Part shown: positions 17,865-27,053 of the stretch, piece after piece
How the letters are laid out: each line of letters starts with the position of its first letter
Position numbering within the stretch: the first letter of the stretch is position 1
Origin: Flavobacterium salmonis
Lineage (GTDB): Bacteria > Bacteroidota > Bacteroidia > Flavobacteriales > Flavobacteriaceae
Reading direction: 5' to 3'
DNA: 64,000 nucleotides
NCBI RefSeq assembly: GCF_903819435.1
Contig: NZ_CAIJDP010000082.1
Coordinates: 213,364-277,363, forward strand
Program-made: the position numbers and the translations under genes
Notes under the pieces: generated by a model
Told to the model about the DNA's origin: nothing
The model's input: the letters and a program-made list of their open reading frames with translations, nothing else
The model's database searches: none

Positions 17865-18455
17865 TTGGATTTTTTAAATAAAGCGTACAGTTATAATTTT
17901 GAAGGAATTACTAATGAAGTTTATCAGTTTCGATTCATTAGTATAGGAATACAGGAAATAACCAAAATTGTTTCTATTTCGCCTGTAAATAAAAACCTGA
18001 ATTGGTACAGCGTAGGTTTTGGAAACTTAGAAAATTATGAAGATGGAATCACTGTTAATGATCTTGCCGAAATTAATAATAATGATTATGATGAAGTCTT
18101 AGCCACAGTATTTATGTGCATTCTTCATTTTTTCATATCCAATCCTGATCATACTATTTTATTTTTTGGAAATACGCTACACAAACATCGTTTGTACAAA
18201 CAAAAGATTTCATCTAACATTATTATTCTAAAACAATATTTGGAGATTTCAGGAGGCAAAACAGAAGAGCAAATAAAGCTTATAGAAAAAAAACAAACGA
18301 TTACCCGAAAAGGAAAAGAACACGAAAGGACTATTCGTGAAAAAGACCTGACATCACTCAGTAAGAGTGTTGAAATAAAAAGCATTGAAAAATACAACGC
18401 AGCTAAAACATCGGACTATCAATTTGTTTTGTTTAAGTTAAAAAAAGACCTATGA
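17865..18455 (+). CDS. DUF6934-like protein
   Basis: 196 residues starting at TTG (no ATG is available before the conserved AYSYNF segment). The pattern YQFRFISIGIQ...ITKIVSISPV, then WYSVGFGNLE, then DEVLATVFMCILHFF and TLHKHRLYKQKIS is that of the small Bacteroidota DUF6934 family. A lysine/glutamate-rich insertion around residues 130-165 makes this copy longer than usual. It overlaps the next gene or lies just before it (see that entry). Function unknown; the two-gene layout resembles a toxin-antitoxin or accessory module. Confidence 0.65.
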   Translation: MDFLNKAYSYNFEGITNEVYQFRFISIGIQEITKIVSISPVNKNLNWYSVGFGNLENYEDGITVNDLAEINNNDYDEVLATVFMCILHFFISNPDHTILFFGNTLHKHRLYKQKISSNIIILKQYLEISGGKTEEQIKLIEKKQTITRKGKEHERTIREKDLTSLSKSVEIKSIEKYNAAKTSDYQFVLFKLKKDL

Positions 18456-18458
18456 TTA

Positions 18459-18486
18459 TTGAAATAATAAAAAAACAGTATATTTG
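18459..18486 (+). promoter_or_regulatory. Possible internal promoter of the small DUF6934-partner gene
   Basis: TTG at 18459-18461, 17 nt, then TATATTTG at 18479-18486, a full -7 match with a slightly short spacer. It would place the transcript start within a few bases of the ATG at 18494, so it is uncertain. Confidence 0.3.
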
Positions 18487-18493
18487 TAACATC

Positions 18494-18697
18494 ATGGAAG
18501 TAAAACAATTAAGAGATCTAGTAGAAAAACAAATAGAAAAATCTACTAACTTTTGGGCAGGTCGTCCTAAAATGACTATCCAGGAGTTAGAAGCCGTAGA
18601 GAAATTTGCCAAAGAAAAAGGCAGGCTTTTCGAAAAAGTTTTTGATTCTCCTGAAAAAATAGAAAAAATAAACAAAATGCAAAATAGCGCATTATAA
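18494..18697 (+). CDS. Small helical partner of the DUF6934 gene
   Basis: 67 residues, MEVKQLRDLV to NKMQNSAL, almost entirely predicted helix and rich in Lys and Glu, with a central WAGRPKMTIQELE segment. The frame can also start at 18452, overlapping the upstream stop as ATGA, which would allow translational coupling; the later ATG is preferred because the extra 14 residues look non-coding. No known family is recognised. Gene pairing suggests it works with the upstream protein. Confidence 0.55.
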   Translation: MEVKQLRDLVEKQIEKSTNFWAGRPKMTIQELEAVEKFAKEKGRLFEKVFDSPEKIEKINKMQNSAL

Positions 18698-18968
18698 TTG
18701 ATATTTTAATTCAAAAAAAATTAACCATCTAAGAAATTAGGTGTTTTTTTTATGTCTTATTTTCTTCGATAGAATACTCATTTTTTTGTCTCTCATTGAC
18801 CATCTTGGTAAATATTTAACTCTTCTCTACTCCTCTTTACTAACAATGGGTCTTATACAAGCGAAGATTCGATTACATTGATACCGGCATAATTTTGTAA
18901 AGCATATCGAAAATTATATAAAAAAAAGTCTGTATTTGTTTGTCAATTTGTAAAAAACGAATGACATC

Positions 18969-19625
18969 ATGAAAACTTTTTTACGCAATAACGGCTTAGG
19001 TATCTGTTTTTTAGTATTATTTATTGGAACATTATTCGGACAGATCGTATTTGGTTTTAAAGAACATAATAAAGAGCTTATAGATGAAGGCAGTACTGCC
19101 ATTCAGCTTTCGTCCTATCTTATCTCAGGTCATTTTATTCAATCGACTTTTGAAAATTGGGAAAGCGAATTTCTACAAATGTCCCTGTTTGTTGTATTTA
19201 CTATTTTTTTAATGCAGAAAGGATCTTCCGAGTCAAAAGATCCGGATAAAGACGAAGAAGTCGACAGACAACCCTCACCCACCCGAAAAGACGCGACATG
19301 GCCTGTAAAAAAAGGCGGATGGATTCTTGAAGTTTACAAACATTCTCTGACTATTGTTTTGTTTTTGCTGTTTACAGCCTCATTTATAGCTCATTTTTAT
19401 GGGAGCCTTAAAGACGAAAATGAACAACTGGCATTAAAAGGAATGCCTTTAGAATCCAGTGCTGATTATATTGGGGATTCCAGGTTTTGGTATGAATCTT
19501 TTCAGAACTGGCAAAGCGAATTTCTTTCTGTTTTTGCTATTGTTGTGCTTTCTATCTATTTACGCCAAATCGGATCTTCACAATCAAAACCAGTAGATGC
19601 TCCTCACATGGAAACTGGAGAATAA
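18969..19625 (+). CDS. DUF6766 family membrane protein
   Basis: 218 residues built as two similar halves. Each has a transmembrane segment (GLGICFLVLFIGTLFGQIVFG; SLTIVLFLLFTASFIAHFYG), a periplasmic stretch, and the motif F-E/Q-NWESEFLQM or NWQSEFLSV followed by a second membrane segment and QKGSSESK or RQIGSSQSK. This matches the DUF6766 family found in stress-related neighbourhoods. The halves probably arose by internal duplication. Function unknown. Confidence 0.8.
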   Translation: MKTFLRNNGLGICFLVLFIGTLFGQIVFGFKEHNKELIDEGSTAIQLSSYLISGHFIQSTFENWESEFLQMSLFVVFTIFLMQKGSSESKDPDKDEEVDRQPSPTRKDATWPVKKGGWILEVYKHSLTIVLFLLFTASFIAHFYGSLKDENEQLALKGMPLESSADYIGDSRFWYESFQNWQSEFLSVFAIVVLSIYLRQIGSSQSKPVDAPHMETGE

Positions 19626-19852
19626 CGATTGAGCAAACTTTTACAATAAACCTGCTATAATAAACAATACTTTTTAAGTAATGGTAATTGTACAACGTTT
19701 CAAATTAATCATATAAATACATCATTGCTTTATCATTTACATTTGAAATAACCGGAAATATCACTTTATAAATAACTCATTATAAGATATTAATAATAAA
19801 AACTTAAGAGATACCTGTAAACTTTCAAACATTTAATCAAAAGATTTATTAT

Positions 19853-21994
19853 ATGAAAAATTTTCAAGACGAGAAACAACGTGATTTGTCCATAAACAAA
19901 TCAGACGGAACCAACAAGTTCCTGACCACAGATCAGGGTGTACGCATTAATGATGATAATAATTCACTGAAAGCAGGCGAGCGCGGACCTTCTTTACTGG
20001 AAGACTTCATTTTAAGAGAAAAAATAACCCATTTTGACCACGAAAGAATTCCGGAACGCGTAGTACATGCACGTGGTTCAGGAGCGCATGGTTTTTTTGA
20101 AGTGACAAATCCCATTCCAGAATTAACAAAAGCTGGATTCTTACAGGAAACAGGACAAAAAACTCCCGTTTTTGCAAGATTTTCTACAGTTGCCGGTTCA
20201 CGCGGATCTACAGATCTTGCCAGAGATGTTAGGGGATTTGCGGTTAAATTTTATACCCAGGAAGGAGTTTATGATCTGGTTGGTAACAATATTCCTGTTT
20301 TTTTTATTCAGGATGCTTCAAAATTCCCGGATTTGGTTCATGCAGTAAAACCTGAACCACATAACGAAATGCCACAAGCAGCCTCTGCACATGATACTTT
20401 TTGGGATTTTATTTCGCTTATGCCGGAATCTATGCACATGATTATGTGGACAATGTCTGATCGTGCGATTCCGAGAAGTTATCGTATGATGGAAGGATTT
20501 GGTGTTCACACATTCAGATTGATTAACGAAGCTAATGAATCTACTTTTGTAAAATTTCACTGGAAACCAAAATTAGGAACTCACGCCGTAGTCTGGGATG
20601 AGGCACAAAAAATTTCAGGTAAGAATCCGGATTTTCACAGAGAAGATTTATGGCAAGCTATAGAAATGGGTAATTTTCCTGAATGGGAATTAGGTGTACA
20701 AATAATACCTTCAGAGGATGAAGACAAATATGAATTTGATTTACTTGATCCAACAAAAATTGTTCCGGAAGAATTAGTTCCGGTTACTATAATTGGAAAA
20801 ATGACATTGAACAAAAATCCGGATAATTTCTTTGCAGAAACAGAGCAGATTGCTTTTCACCCTGGGCATGTTGTTCCGGGTATTGATTTCTCTAACGACC
20901 CATTACTACAAGGAAGATTGTTCTCTTATACAGATACGCAGCTTACCCGATTAGGCGGGCCAAACTTTCATGAAATTCCAATTAACAGAAGTATTGCACC
21001 TGTTCACAATAATCAACGTGATGGATTTATGCGACAGGAAGTTAACAAAGGCCGGGTAAGTTATCATCCAAATTCACTTGGTGGCGGATGTCCTTATCAG
21101 GCACAAATTGCCGAAGGCGGTTTCTCCAGTTTTAATGAACGTATTGAAGCTCATAAAATAAGAGAAAGAAGTGAAAGCTTTGCTGATCACTTCGGTCAGG
21201 CAAAATTATTCTTTAACAGCCAGACCGATGTAGAAAAAAGCCATATTGTAAAGGCATTACGTTTTGAACTTGGCAAGGTAGAAACTACTGCAATCAGAGT
21301 TCGAATGTTGGGACTTCTTTCGCAGGTAGATGCTCAATTGGCAGAAAAAGTAGCATTAGGACTTGGGGCTTCTGTACCATCAACATTAGAATTCCCTGTT
21401 AATAAAGGAGTTTCACCAGAAAATGAAGGTGGAAATCAGGAGCCTAAAACGGTTGAATCATCTGTAAGTTCGTCTGATGCATTGAGTATGGTTAAAAATC
21501 CGACCAATTCACCTACAATCGAGTCACGAAAAATTGCTATCCTTTGTTCTGATGGAGTTTCTGAAGCATCAGTTTTAAATATGAAAAGTGCTCTTAAAAA
21601 ACAAGGAGCCAAAGGATGTGTAATTGCACCACATTTAGGATCTGTTCTTACTGATTCTGACGGAGCTCTTGCCGCTGAATATAGTTTTCTCACAGCATCA
21701 TCAGTTTTATTTGATGCGGTTTATGTTCCGCACGGAATAGGGCTGAATGCATTAGCAGAAAATGATGACGCTCTTGAATATCTTAATGATGCTTATAAAC
21801 ATTGCAAGATTATAGGTGCTGATGGAGAAGCATCTGAATTGCTTAGCGCAACAGCTTTTGCTTCGAAATTAACAAAAACCGATGCTGGAATTATTGTAAC
21901 CACCGATGTTGGATCTGAAGCATTTGCCCAGGAATTTATCGCTGCAATGGGTATGCATCGTTTCTGGGATCGTGAACCCAACTTATATATTTAA
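19853..21994 (+). CDS. katE: Large-subunit (HPII-type) catalase
   Basis: 713 residues, close to E. coli KatE. It converts hydrogen peroxide to water and oxygen in the cytoplasm. The distal histidine is His72 in VVHARGSGAHG, the distal asparagine is in LVGNNIPVFF (145/146), and the proximal haem ligand is Tyr359 in RLFSYTDTQLTRLGG. After about residue 550 comes the class I/DJ-1-like C-terminal domain (KIAILCSDGVSEASVL) typical of large clade-2 catalases. It is followed 17 bp later by a DUF892 gene, probably in the same transcript. Confidence 0.96.
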   Translation: MKNFQDEKQRDLSINKSDGTNKFLTTDQGVRINDDNNSLKAGERGPSLLEDFILREKITHFDHERIPERVVHARGSGAHGFFEVTNPIPELTKAGFLQETGQKTPVFARFSTVAGSRGSTDLARDVRGFAVKFYTQEGVYDLVGNNIPVFFIQDASKFPDLVHAVKPEPHNEMPQAASAHDTFWDFISLMPESMHMIMWTMSDRAIPRSYRMMEGFGVHTFRLINEANESTFVKFHWKPKLGTHAVVWDEAQKISGKNPDFHREDLWQAIEMGNFPEWELGVQIIPSEDEDKYEFDLLDPTKIVPEELVPVTIIGKMTLNKNPDNFFAETEQIAFHPGHVVPGIDFSNDPLLQGRLFSYTDTQLTRLGGPNFHEIPINRSIAPVHNNQRDGFMRQEVNKGRVSYHPNSLGGGCPYQAQIAEGGFSSFNERIEAHKIRERSESFADHFGQAKLFFNSQTDVEKSHIVKALRFELGKVETTAIRVRMLGLLSQVDAQLAEKVALGLGASVPSTLEFPVNKGVSPENEGGNQEPKTVESSVSSSDALSMVKNPTNSPTIESRKIAILCSDGVSEASVLNMKSALKKQGAKGCVIAPHLGSVLTDSDGALAAEYSFLTASSVLFDAVYVPHGIGLNALAENDDALEYLNDAYKHCKIIGADGEASELLSATAFASKLTKTDAGIIVTTDVGSEAFAQEFIAAMGMHRFWDREPNLYI

Positions 21995-22011
21995 TTTAAA
22001 AAAAAATAAAC

Positions 22012-22611
22012 ATGAAAAATTCAGAAAAAGAAGGCCATACAAATGCTCCTCAAGCAAAAGCAAATCAAACAAAAGCTATAAAAGATAATGCAAAAATAAA
22101 TATTGTTGAGCCAGCTTCAGATGCAGCAACGGAATTAAAAGAACTTTTTGTTGACAGTTTAAAAGATATATACTGGGCTGAAAACGCACTGGTTGGTGCG
22201 CTTCCTAAAATGGCTGCTAATGCCAGTTCTCCAGGTCTTGCAAGTGCCATTTTAGAACATCTTGACATAACGCAGCTTCAGGTGATAAGACTAGAACAAA
22301 TTTTTGATCTCCTTGGAGAAAAAGCCGAAGGAAAAAAATGCGAGGCTATGGCCGGATTACTAAAAGAAGGTGACAGCATTCTTGAAGAAACGACGCCAGG
22401 ACCTGTTAGAGATGCGGGTATTATTGCTGCTTCTCAAAAAATTGAGCATTATGAAATTGCAACATATGGAACCTTAGCTGCTTTTGCAAAAACTCTTGGA
22501 GAAAATGATGCTGCAAAACTATTAACACAAACATTGGCAGAAGAAAAAGAAGCAGACTGCATACTGAACGACGTTGCTTTAAATGTAGTAAATATCGTAA
22601 CAGCCGAATAG
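22012..22611 (+). CDS. DUF892 (YciE/YciF-like) ferritin-fold protein, copy 1
   Basis: 199 residues. After a low-complexity Lys/Ala/Asn-rich lead, the domain starts LKELFVDSLKDIYWAENALVGALPKM and continues EHLDITQLQVIRLEQIFDLLGE and AASQKIEHYEIATYGTLAAFA, with the Glu and His residues of a di-iron four-helix bundle. Members are thought to be ferroxidase or stress proteins. Position 17 bp after the catalase gene suggests joint oxidative-stress expression. A second copy lies at 26320-26922 on the other strand. Confidence 0.9.
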   Translation: MKNSEKEGHTNAPQAKANQTKAIKDNAKINIVEPASDAATELKELFVDSLKDIYWAENALVGALPKMAANASSPGLASAILEHLDITQLQVIRLEQIFDLLGEKAEGKKCEAMAGLLKEGDSILEETTPGPVRDAGIIAASQKIEHYEIATYGTLAAFAKTLGENDAAKLLTQTLAEEKEADCILNDVALNVVNIVTAE

Positions 22612-22645
22612 TAATCATCTTTTTAAATATTTTCATTTTTCCCAG

Positions 22646-22676
22646 AAAAACATCTGTACCACGACAGATGTTTTTT
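22646..22676 (+). terminator. Terminator after katE-DUF892
   Basis: AAAAACATCTGT and ACAGATGTTTTT pair around ACCACG, then the T-run continues. Located 35 bp after the DUF892 stop. Confidence 0.8.
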
Positions 22677-22708
22677 GTATTATTATACTATTCAAATTTC
22701 TATTTTCT

Positions 22709-23212
22709 ATGTATAAAAAGGCTTTACATCCACTGGTCGATCATTACAGCAGAATATTAATTCTGGGAACAATGCCCGGAGACCAATCTATTGCCAAACA
22801 ACAATATTATGGAAATAAAGGAAATCATTTCTGGAGAATCATATTTACTGTTTTTAACGAAAATTACAGCGAATCATACGATGATCGCAAAACATTTTTG
22901 AAAAAGCATAAAATTGCATTATGGAATGTTCTGGCATCATGCATCAGAGAAGGGAGCAGTGATTCGAAAATTAGTAATGAAACAATAAATGATTTTACAA
23001 ATTTTCATATTCAATACCCAAATATTAAAAATGTATTTTTTGAAAGCAAATCAGCAGCTAAGTTTTACCATAAATATCTTAAACCTCAAACAGATATATC
23101 TTATCACATTTTACCATCAACCAGTGGTTTAAATACAGGGTTGTCGTTTAGTCAAAAAGTCGAAATGTGGACTGTTTTAGCAGCAACAGCAGATGCTTTA
23201 GATTCTGTATAA
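22709..23212 (+). CDS. Hypoxanthine/uracil-DNA glycosylase, UDG family 6
   Basis: 167 residues. The start LILGTMPGDQSIAKQQYYGNKGNHFW matches the DNA-deoxyinosine glycosylase group (motif GTMPG near residue 18 and NKGNHFWRI near 31), and LPSTSGLN near 137 is the second catalytic-loop motif. The family removes hypoxanthine from deaminated adenine in DNA to begin base-excision repair. It stands alone between terminators. Length is normal for the family. Confidence 0.85.
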   Translation: MYKKALHPLVDHYSRILILGTMPGDQSIAKQQYYGNKGNHFWRIIFTVFNENYSESYDDRKTFLKKHKIALWNVLASCIREGSSDSKISNETINDFTNFHIQYPNIKNVFFESKSAAKFYHKYLKPQTDISYHILPSTSGLNTGLSFSQKVEMWTVLAATADALDSV

Positions 23213-23525
23213 TTAGCACATAAATGCTGTTTTCACTAAAATGAAATTTATCATAAAGGCGAAATTCTAAGACTTTTGTTCGATAAAATCTCACCTTCGC
23301 TACTATTATTACCATTGATCTAATACAACCTTCACAAATCAACAGTATTATCATGCATTTTTAAATCTCAAAAATTCATAACTGTAAATTATGTAACTCT
23401 TATTATTTTATTTGCAAGAAATTATTGTTATGAAAATATATTTTTGTAATTATTAAATTACTTTTATTAAAGTTAAAATCATTATCTTACACTTTTAACC
23501 TACAAAAAAAATTAAATTATCGGCT
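23213..23525. other. Gene-free gap
   Basis: No convincing frame is seen. The only feature is a possible -7 element TATTTTTG at 23439-23446 for the glycosyltransferase gene, 80 bp upstream of its start; the nearest TTTG (23411) is 24 nt away, longer than ideal. Confidence 0.35.
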
Positions 23526-24698
23526 ATGATAGAAAATTTAAAAAATGCACAAAAGAATATACTTAAGAGAATAAATTTATCAAATCAGAATACTGCCCAA
23601 TATTATGATATGATTGTATTTTGTCATTTAAGATGGCATTTTGTTTATCAGCGTCCTCAACACATCATTAGCCGTATTTCTAAAACAATGAAAACTTTAT
23701 TCATTGAAGAACCCCTATACAACAATGAAAGTAAAGAGTCCGGAAATCTTATTATTCTCAATGATATGTTGCATGTTTTACAGCCAAATGTAAAAGATAT
23801 CGAATCGATTGCTGCAATCATTCCTGAATATGTAAAAAACAAAGATATTCCTGTTGGATGGTTTTATTCAGCTATTTTTTGTCCATTATCAGAATGTATT
23901 GATTTTGAAACTATCGTTTATGATTGCATGGAGGAACTTTCTTTTCTGAAAGGTGCCACAAAAAATGTGATAAATCAGGAAAAATATCTGATATCTAATG
24001 CTGACATTATTTTTACCGGTGGAAAATCATTATGTGAATTAAAAAAACAATGGCATACAAATGTACATTGTTTTCCCAGTTCAGTCGATGAACTCCATTT
24101 TGCAAAGGCCTTAAACGGAATCAAAATTGCTGATTATGTTGCCAATTTACAATCACCTATTGTAGGATATTATGGAGTAATCGATGAACGTATCGATTTT
24201 GCATTGCTTCATGAAACGGCTCTTAAACTACCCAATGTTTCTTTTGTAATGATTGGACCTTTGTCGAAAATAGAGAAAAATGATCTCCCACAAGAAGACA
24301 ACATTCATTATTTAGGAATGAAGTCTTACAACGAATTACCTCATTATCTAAAAGCATTTGATATTGCTATGATACCTTTTGCAGTAAACGATACAACAAA
24401 ATACATTAGCCCTACCAAAACCCTGGAATATATGTCGGCCGGTAAACCCATTATTTCTACAAAAATTACAGATATAGTACACAACTATGGTATTTGCCTG
24501 AACATGGTGGAATCTGCAGATGAATTTTGTGAAGCCATTAAGTTTGCACTTGATAAAACAGATCGTTTTTCAATGGAACTGGAATACCACAAAATCCTCA
24601 AAAAAACATCATGGGATATTACTGCTGTTAAAATGAAATCAATTCTTAAAAATTTTATAAATGGGACTGACAAAAACAATTACTGGAATCACATTTAG
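23526..24698 (+). CDS. Glycosyltransferase (GT-B, GT4-like)
   Basis: 390 residues. The N-terminal half has FCHLRWHFVYQRPQH near 35, a signature of one group of GT-B sugar transferases (arginine-rich acceptor side). The C-terminal half has GYYGVIDERIDF near 217, VMIGPL near 239 and the donor-site segment ISPTKTLEYMSAGKPIISTK near 296-316, as in GT4 enzymes. It presumably adds a sugar to a surface or storage glycan or small molecule. The gene overlaps the next one by 38 bp, which implies coupled production. Confidence 0.82.
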   Translation: MIENLKNAQKNILKRINLSNQNTAQYYDMIVFCHLRWHFVYQRPQHIISRISKTMKTLFIEEPLYNNESKESGNLIILNDMLHVLQPNVKDIESIAAIIPEYVKNKDIPVGWFYSAIFCPLSECIDFETIVYDCMEELSFLKGATKNVINQEKYLISNADIIFTGGKSLCELKKQWHTNVHCFPSSVDELHFAKALNGIKIADYVANLQSPIVGYYGVIDERIDFALLHETALKLPNVSFVMIGPLSKIEKNDLPQEDNIHYLGMKSYNELPHYLKAFDIAMIPFAVNDTTKYISPTKTLEYMSAGKPIISTKITDIVHNYGICLNMVESADEFCEAIKFALDKTDRFSMELEYHKILKKTSWDITAVKMKSILKNFINGTDKNNYWNHI

Positions 24699-25068
24699 CG
24701 CATTCGACTTATTACATGCAGGCCATGTAAGAATGCTTGAAGAAGCAAAACAACATTGTGATTATCTAATTGTAGGATTGCAAACAGACCCGACTTTGGA
24801 CAGACCCGAAAAAAACAAACCAACACAATCTGTAGTCGAACGTTATATACAACTTACAGGTTGTAAATTTGTAGATGAAATTATTCCGTATGCCGCAGAT
24901 CAGGATCTTCAGAGCATTCTTCAGGCCTTTCCTACTGATGTAAAGATTCTGGGAGACGAATACAAAGATAAAAATTTTACAGGGCGCGACTATTTCGAAC
25001 AGAAGGGAATTAAACTCGTTTTCAACACACGCAATCATCGCTTTTCCAGCAGTGAACTTAGAAAATAA
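24661..25068 (+). CDS. TagD-like nucleotidyltransferase
   Basis: 135 residues, the normal length of glycerol-3-phosphate cytidylyltransferase-like proteins. The HxGH motif is HAGHVRML near residue 20, and the second site is replaced by HRFSSSELRK at the C-terminus where RTxGISTT is usual. RYIQLTGCKFVDEIIPY near 61 is typical of the family. It would transfer a nucleotide to a phosphorylated alcohol or sugar. The 38-bp overlap with the glycosyltransferase gene suggests they act together; substrate unknown. Confidence 0.8.
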   Translation: MGLTKTITGITFSAFDLLHAGHVRMLEEAKQHCDYLIVGLQTDPTLDRPEKNKPTQSVVERYIQLTGCKFVDEIIPYAADQDLQSILQAFPTDVKILGDEYKDKNFTGRDYFEQKGIKLVFNTRNHRFSSSELRK

Positions 25069-25102
25069 GTATACGAATGTGAATGTTTAAAATTAGTGTA
25101 AG

Positions 25103-25711
25103 ATGATACATACAGATACAGAAATACGTTTTATCAGCAAAGAAAAAGGATATGGCGTAGTAGCAACAAAACTAATTCCAAAAGGTACTATTACCTGGGT
25201 TCAGGATGATTTAGATCAGATATTTTCCCGTGATGAGGCCGCTAATCTGAATGCTTTTATAAAAAAACACCTCGATACTTACTCTTTTATCAATAAATAT
25301 GGAGAAATGGTATTATGCTGGGATAACGGAAAATTTGTGAACCATAGTTTTAAACCAAGCTGTTTTAGTACAGCCTATGATTTTGAGATTGCTATCAGGA
25401 ATATTTTTCCAGGTGACGAACTTACAGATGATTATGGTTATCTTAATGTAGAAAAACCTTTTGATGTAATTGACGAAGGTACTGACAGAAAAAAAGTTTT
25501 CCCGAATGATATTGTTACCTTTCATAAAGAATGGGATGATCTTATTAAGGAAAATGCTCCAAAAGTTTTGGAAGTTGAACAGTTATTACTTGATTTAATT
25601 CCTAAAGAAACCTGGAATGAATTCGCAAATGCGGTTCATAGCCCACACCAAATGAAATCGATACTCGAATGTCATTATCCACATGATATTCAAATAAACT
25701 GCACAACGTAA
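25103..25711 (+). CDS. SET-domain protein
   Basis: 202 residues. The SET domain elements are visible in order: KGYGVVATKLIPKGT near 13-27, the AdoMet/lysine-channel motif KFVNHSFKPSC near 77-87, and GDELTDDYGYLN near 111-122. Such proteins are lysine methyltransferases in eukaryotes; bacterial stand-alone versions are uncharacterised for the most part. The Zn-binding post-SET cysteines of eukaryotic enzymes are not evident. It follows the nucleotidyltransferase gene by 34 bp and may be in the same transcript. Confidence 0.8.
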   Translation: MIHTDTEIRFISKEKGYGVVATKLIPKGTITWVQDDLDQIFSRDEAANLNAFIKKHLDTYSFINKYGEMVLCWDNGKFVNHSFKPSCFSTAYDFEIAIRNIFPGDELTDDYGYLNVEKPFDVIDEGTDRKKVFPNDIVTFHKEWDDLIKENAPKVLEVEQLLLDLIPKETWNEFANAVHSPHQMKSILECHYPHDIQINCTT

Positions 25712-25775
25712 TTTTTTATGATTTATAAAAATCAACTCTTCAAGGATTAATAATTAAGAACTAAAAATTATTTTT

Positions 25776-26249
25776 ATGCCTTCAGAAATAGTTACTAAAT
25801 GCGGTAAAGCAATTGCCGAAAAAGGATGGAATATCGCTTTTGCCGAGAGTGCCTCCGCCGGCAGAATGAGTGCAGAATTTTCGATGACAGAAGATTCCGG
25901 AAAAATTTTGCGGGGAGGAATTGTTTGCTATGAAGTATTTGTGAAAGAACAGTTATTAAACGTTCCGCACAGTGTTATTGAAAAGCATACACCTGAATCT
26001 CCAGAAGTCACGCAAATACTTGCACAGCAGGCATCCAAAATATTCAATTCTAAAATAACAGTCGCCATTACAGGCCTTACAACTCCGGGAGGAAGTGAAA
26101 CTATAGAAAAACCAGTAGGAACTATTTTTATTTACATTATCACTCCAGATAAAAAAATCAACCATCGGGAAGTTTTTAACGGATCACCGGAAGAAATCGT
26201 ATTACTGGCAATTGATAAAACAGCCGAACTTATTACTGAAAGTTTATAG
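25776..26249 (+). CDS. CinA C-terminal domain protein (PncC-type amidase)
   Basis: 157 residues, matching the stand-alone CinA C-terminal domain/nicotinamide-mononucleotide amidase: AFAESASAGRMSAEFS near 20, GGIVCYEVFVKEQLL near 47, and AVAITGLTTPGGSE near 103. The family hydrolyses NMN to nicotinate mononucleotide in NAD recycling. Substitution of the common TGGAGP-like segment by TGLTTPGG is a normal variation. It ends just before a shared terminator with the convergent DUF892 gene. Confidence 0.85.
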   Translation: MPSEIVTKCGKAIAEKGWNIAFAESASAGRMSAEFSMTEDSGKILRGGIVCYEVFVKEQLLNVPHSVIEKHTPESPEVTQILAQQASKIFNSKITVAITGLTTPGGSETIEKPVGTIFIYIITPDKKINHREVFNGSPEEIVLLAIDKTAELITESL

Positions 26250-26262
26250 CAACTTTTAAACA

Positions 26263-26302
26263 AAAAAAAGCTGGAAACTAAATTTAGTTTCCAGCTTTTT
26301 TT
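26263..26302. terminator. Bidirectional terminator between convergent genes
   Basis: AAAAAAAGCTGGAAACTAAA and its reverse complement form a perfect palindromic stem with A- and T-tracts on both sides, serving the CinA-like gene and the minus-strand DUF892 gene. Confidence 0.92.
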
Positions 26303-26319
26303 GTGACTGTTGAATGATC

Positions 26320-26922
26320 TTATTGTTCATCTTCCTCAGAAGCTTCAAAATTGATATTATTGTAAGCCGCTTCGGTTAAAAGTGTATCAGCTTCTTTTTC
26401 TTCTTCTAAGGTTTGCTGTAATAATGCCAATGCTTCTTGCTCGCCCAAAGTTTGCGCAAATGCTGCCAATGTCCCGTAGGTCGCTATTTCATAATGCTCG
26501 ATTTTTTGAGAGGCTGCCACAATTCCGGCGTCTCTTACAGATTCTTCCTGAGTTTCTTCCATAATGCTTTCGCCTTCTTTTATCAGCCCTTCCATAGCAT
26601 CACATTTTTTAGCAGTAGCTTTTTCACCTACGCTTTCAAAAACCTGTTCTAATCGTGCCACTTGTCCTTTTGTTACTTCAAGATGGTCATTTATTGCCGT
26701 AATTAGATTTTCTGAGGTAGAATTTTTAGCCATTTTAGGTAAAGCTTTCACTAACGCTTTTTCTGCCCAGTAAATATCTTTTAGCGATTCAACAAATAAT
26801 TCTCTAAGACCCTCAGCAGCAGATGATTTTGCTTTTACAGCTGTTCCTTTTGATTTTGATTGTGTTGTTGTGGTACCCTTCTTTTTGGTAGCAGCAGTCG
26901 CGGTGTTTTTTGTCGTTTTCAT
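26320..26922 (-). CDS. DUF892 (YciE/YciF-like) ferritin-fold protein, copy 2
   Basis: 200 residues with a Lys/Thr-rich N-terminal tail (TKKKGTTTTQSK) and then the same domain as the copy at 22012: LRELFVESLKDIYWAEKALVKALPKM, DHLEVTKGQVARLEQVFESVGEKA, AASQKIEHYEIATYGTLAAFAQTLGE. The histidine and glutamates for the di-iron site are kept. The two copies are very similar within the domain and diverge in the tails, so they are paralogues. Probably a stress-induced ferritin-fold protein of unknown activity. Confidence 0.92.
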   Translation of the reverse strand: MKTTKNTATAATKKKGTTTTQSKSKGTAVKAKSSAAEGLRELFVESLKDIYWAEKALVKALPKMAKNSTSENLITAINDHLEVTKGQVARLEQVFESVGEKATAKKCDAMEGLIKEGESIMEETQEESVRDAGIVAASQKIEHYEIATYGTLAAFAQTLGEQEALALLQQTLEEEKEADTLLTEAAYNNINFEASEEDEQ

Positions 26923-27053
26923 ACTATTTTTAATTAATTAGATTTCTCAAAAATAAGATACATAAGCAACAGTATTTTATAAAATTTTTATTTCCATTTA
27001 TATGATTATCAGGTTTTAATACTAATTACATAAAACTTTATATAACGCTCTCA

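Noticed and set aside
18710..18755. Possible terminator after the small DUF6934 partner
   Set aside because: Only three or four bases pair well (ACC/GGT) between A- and T-runs; too weak to list.
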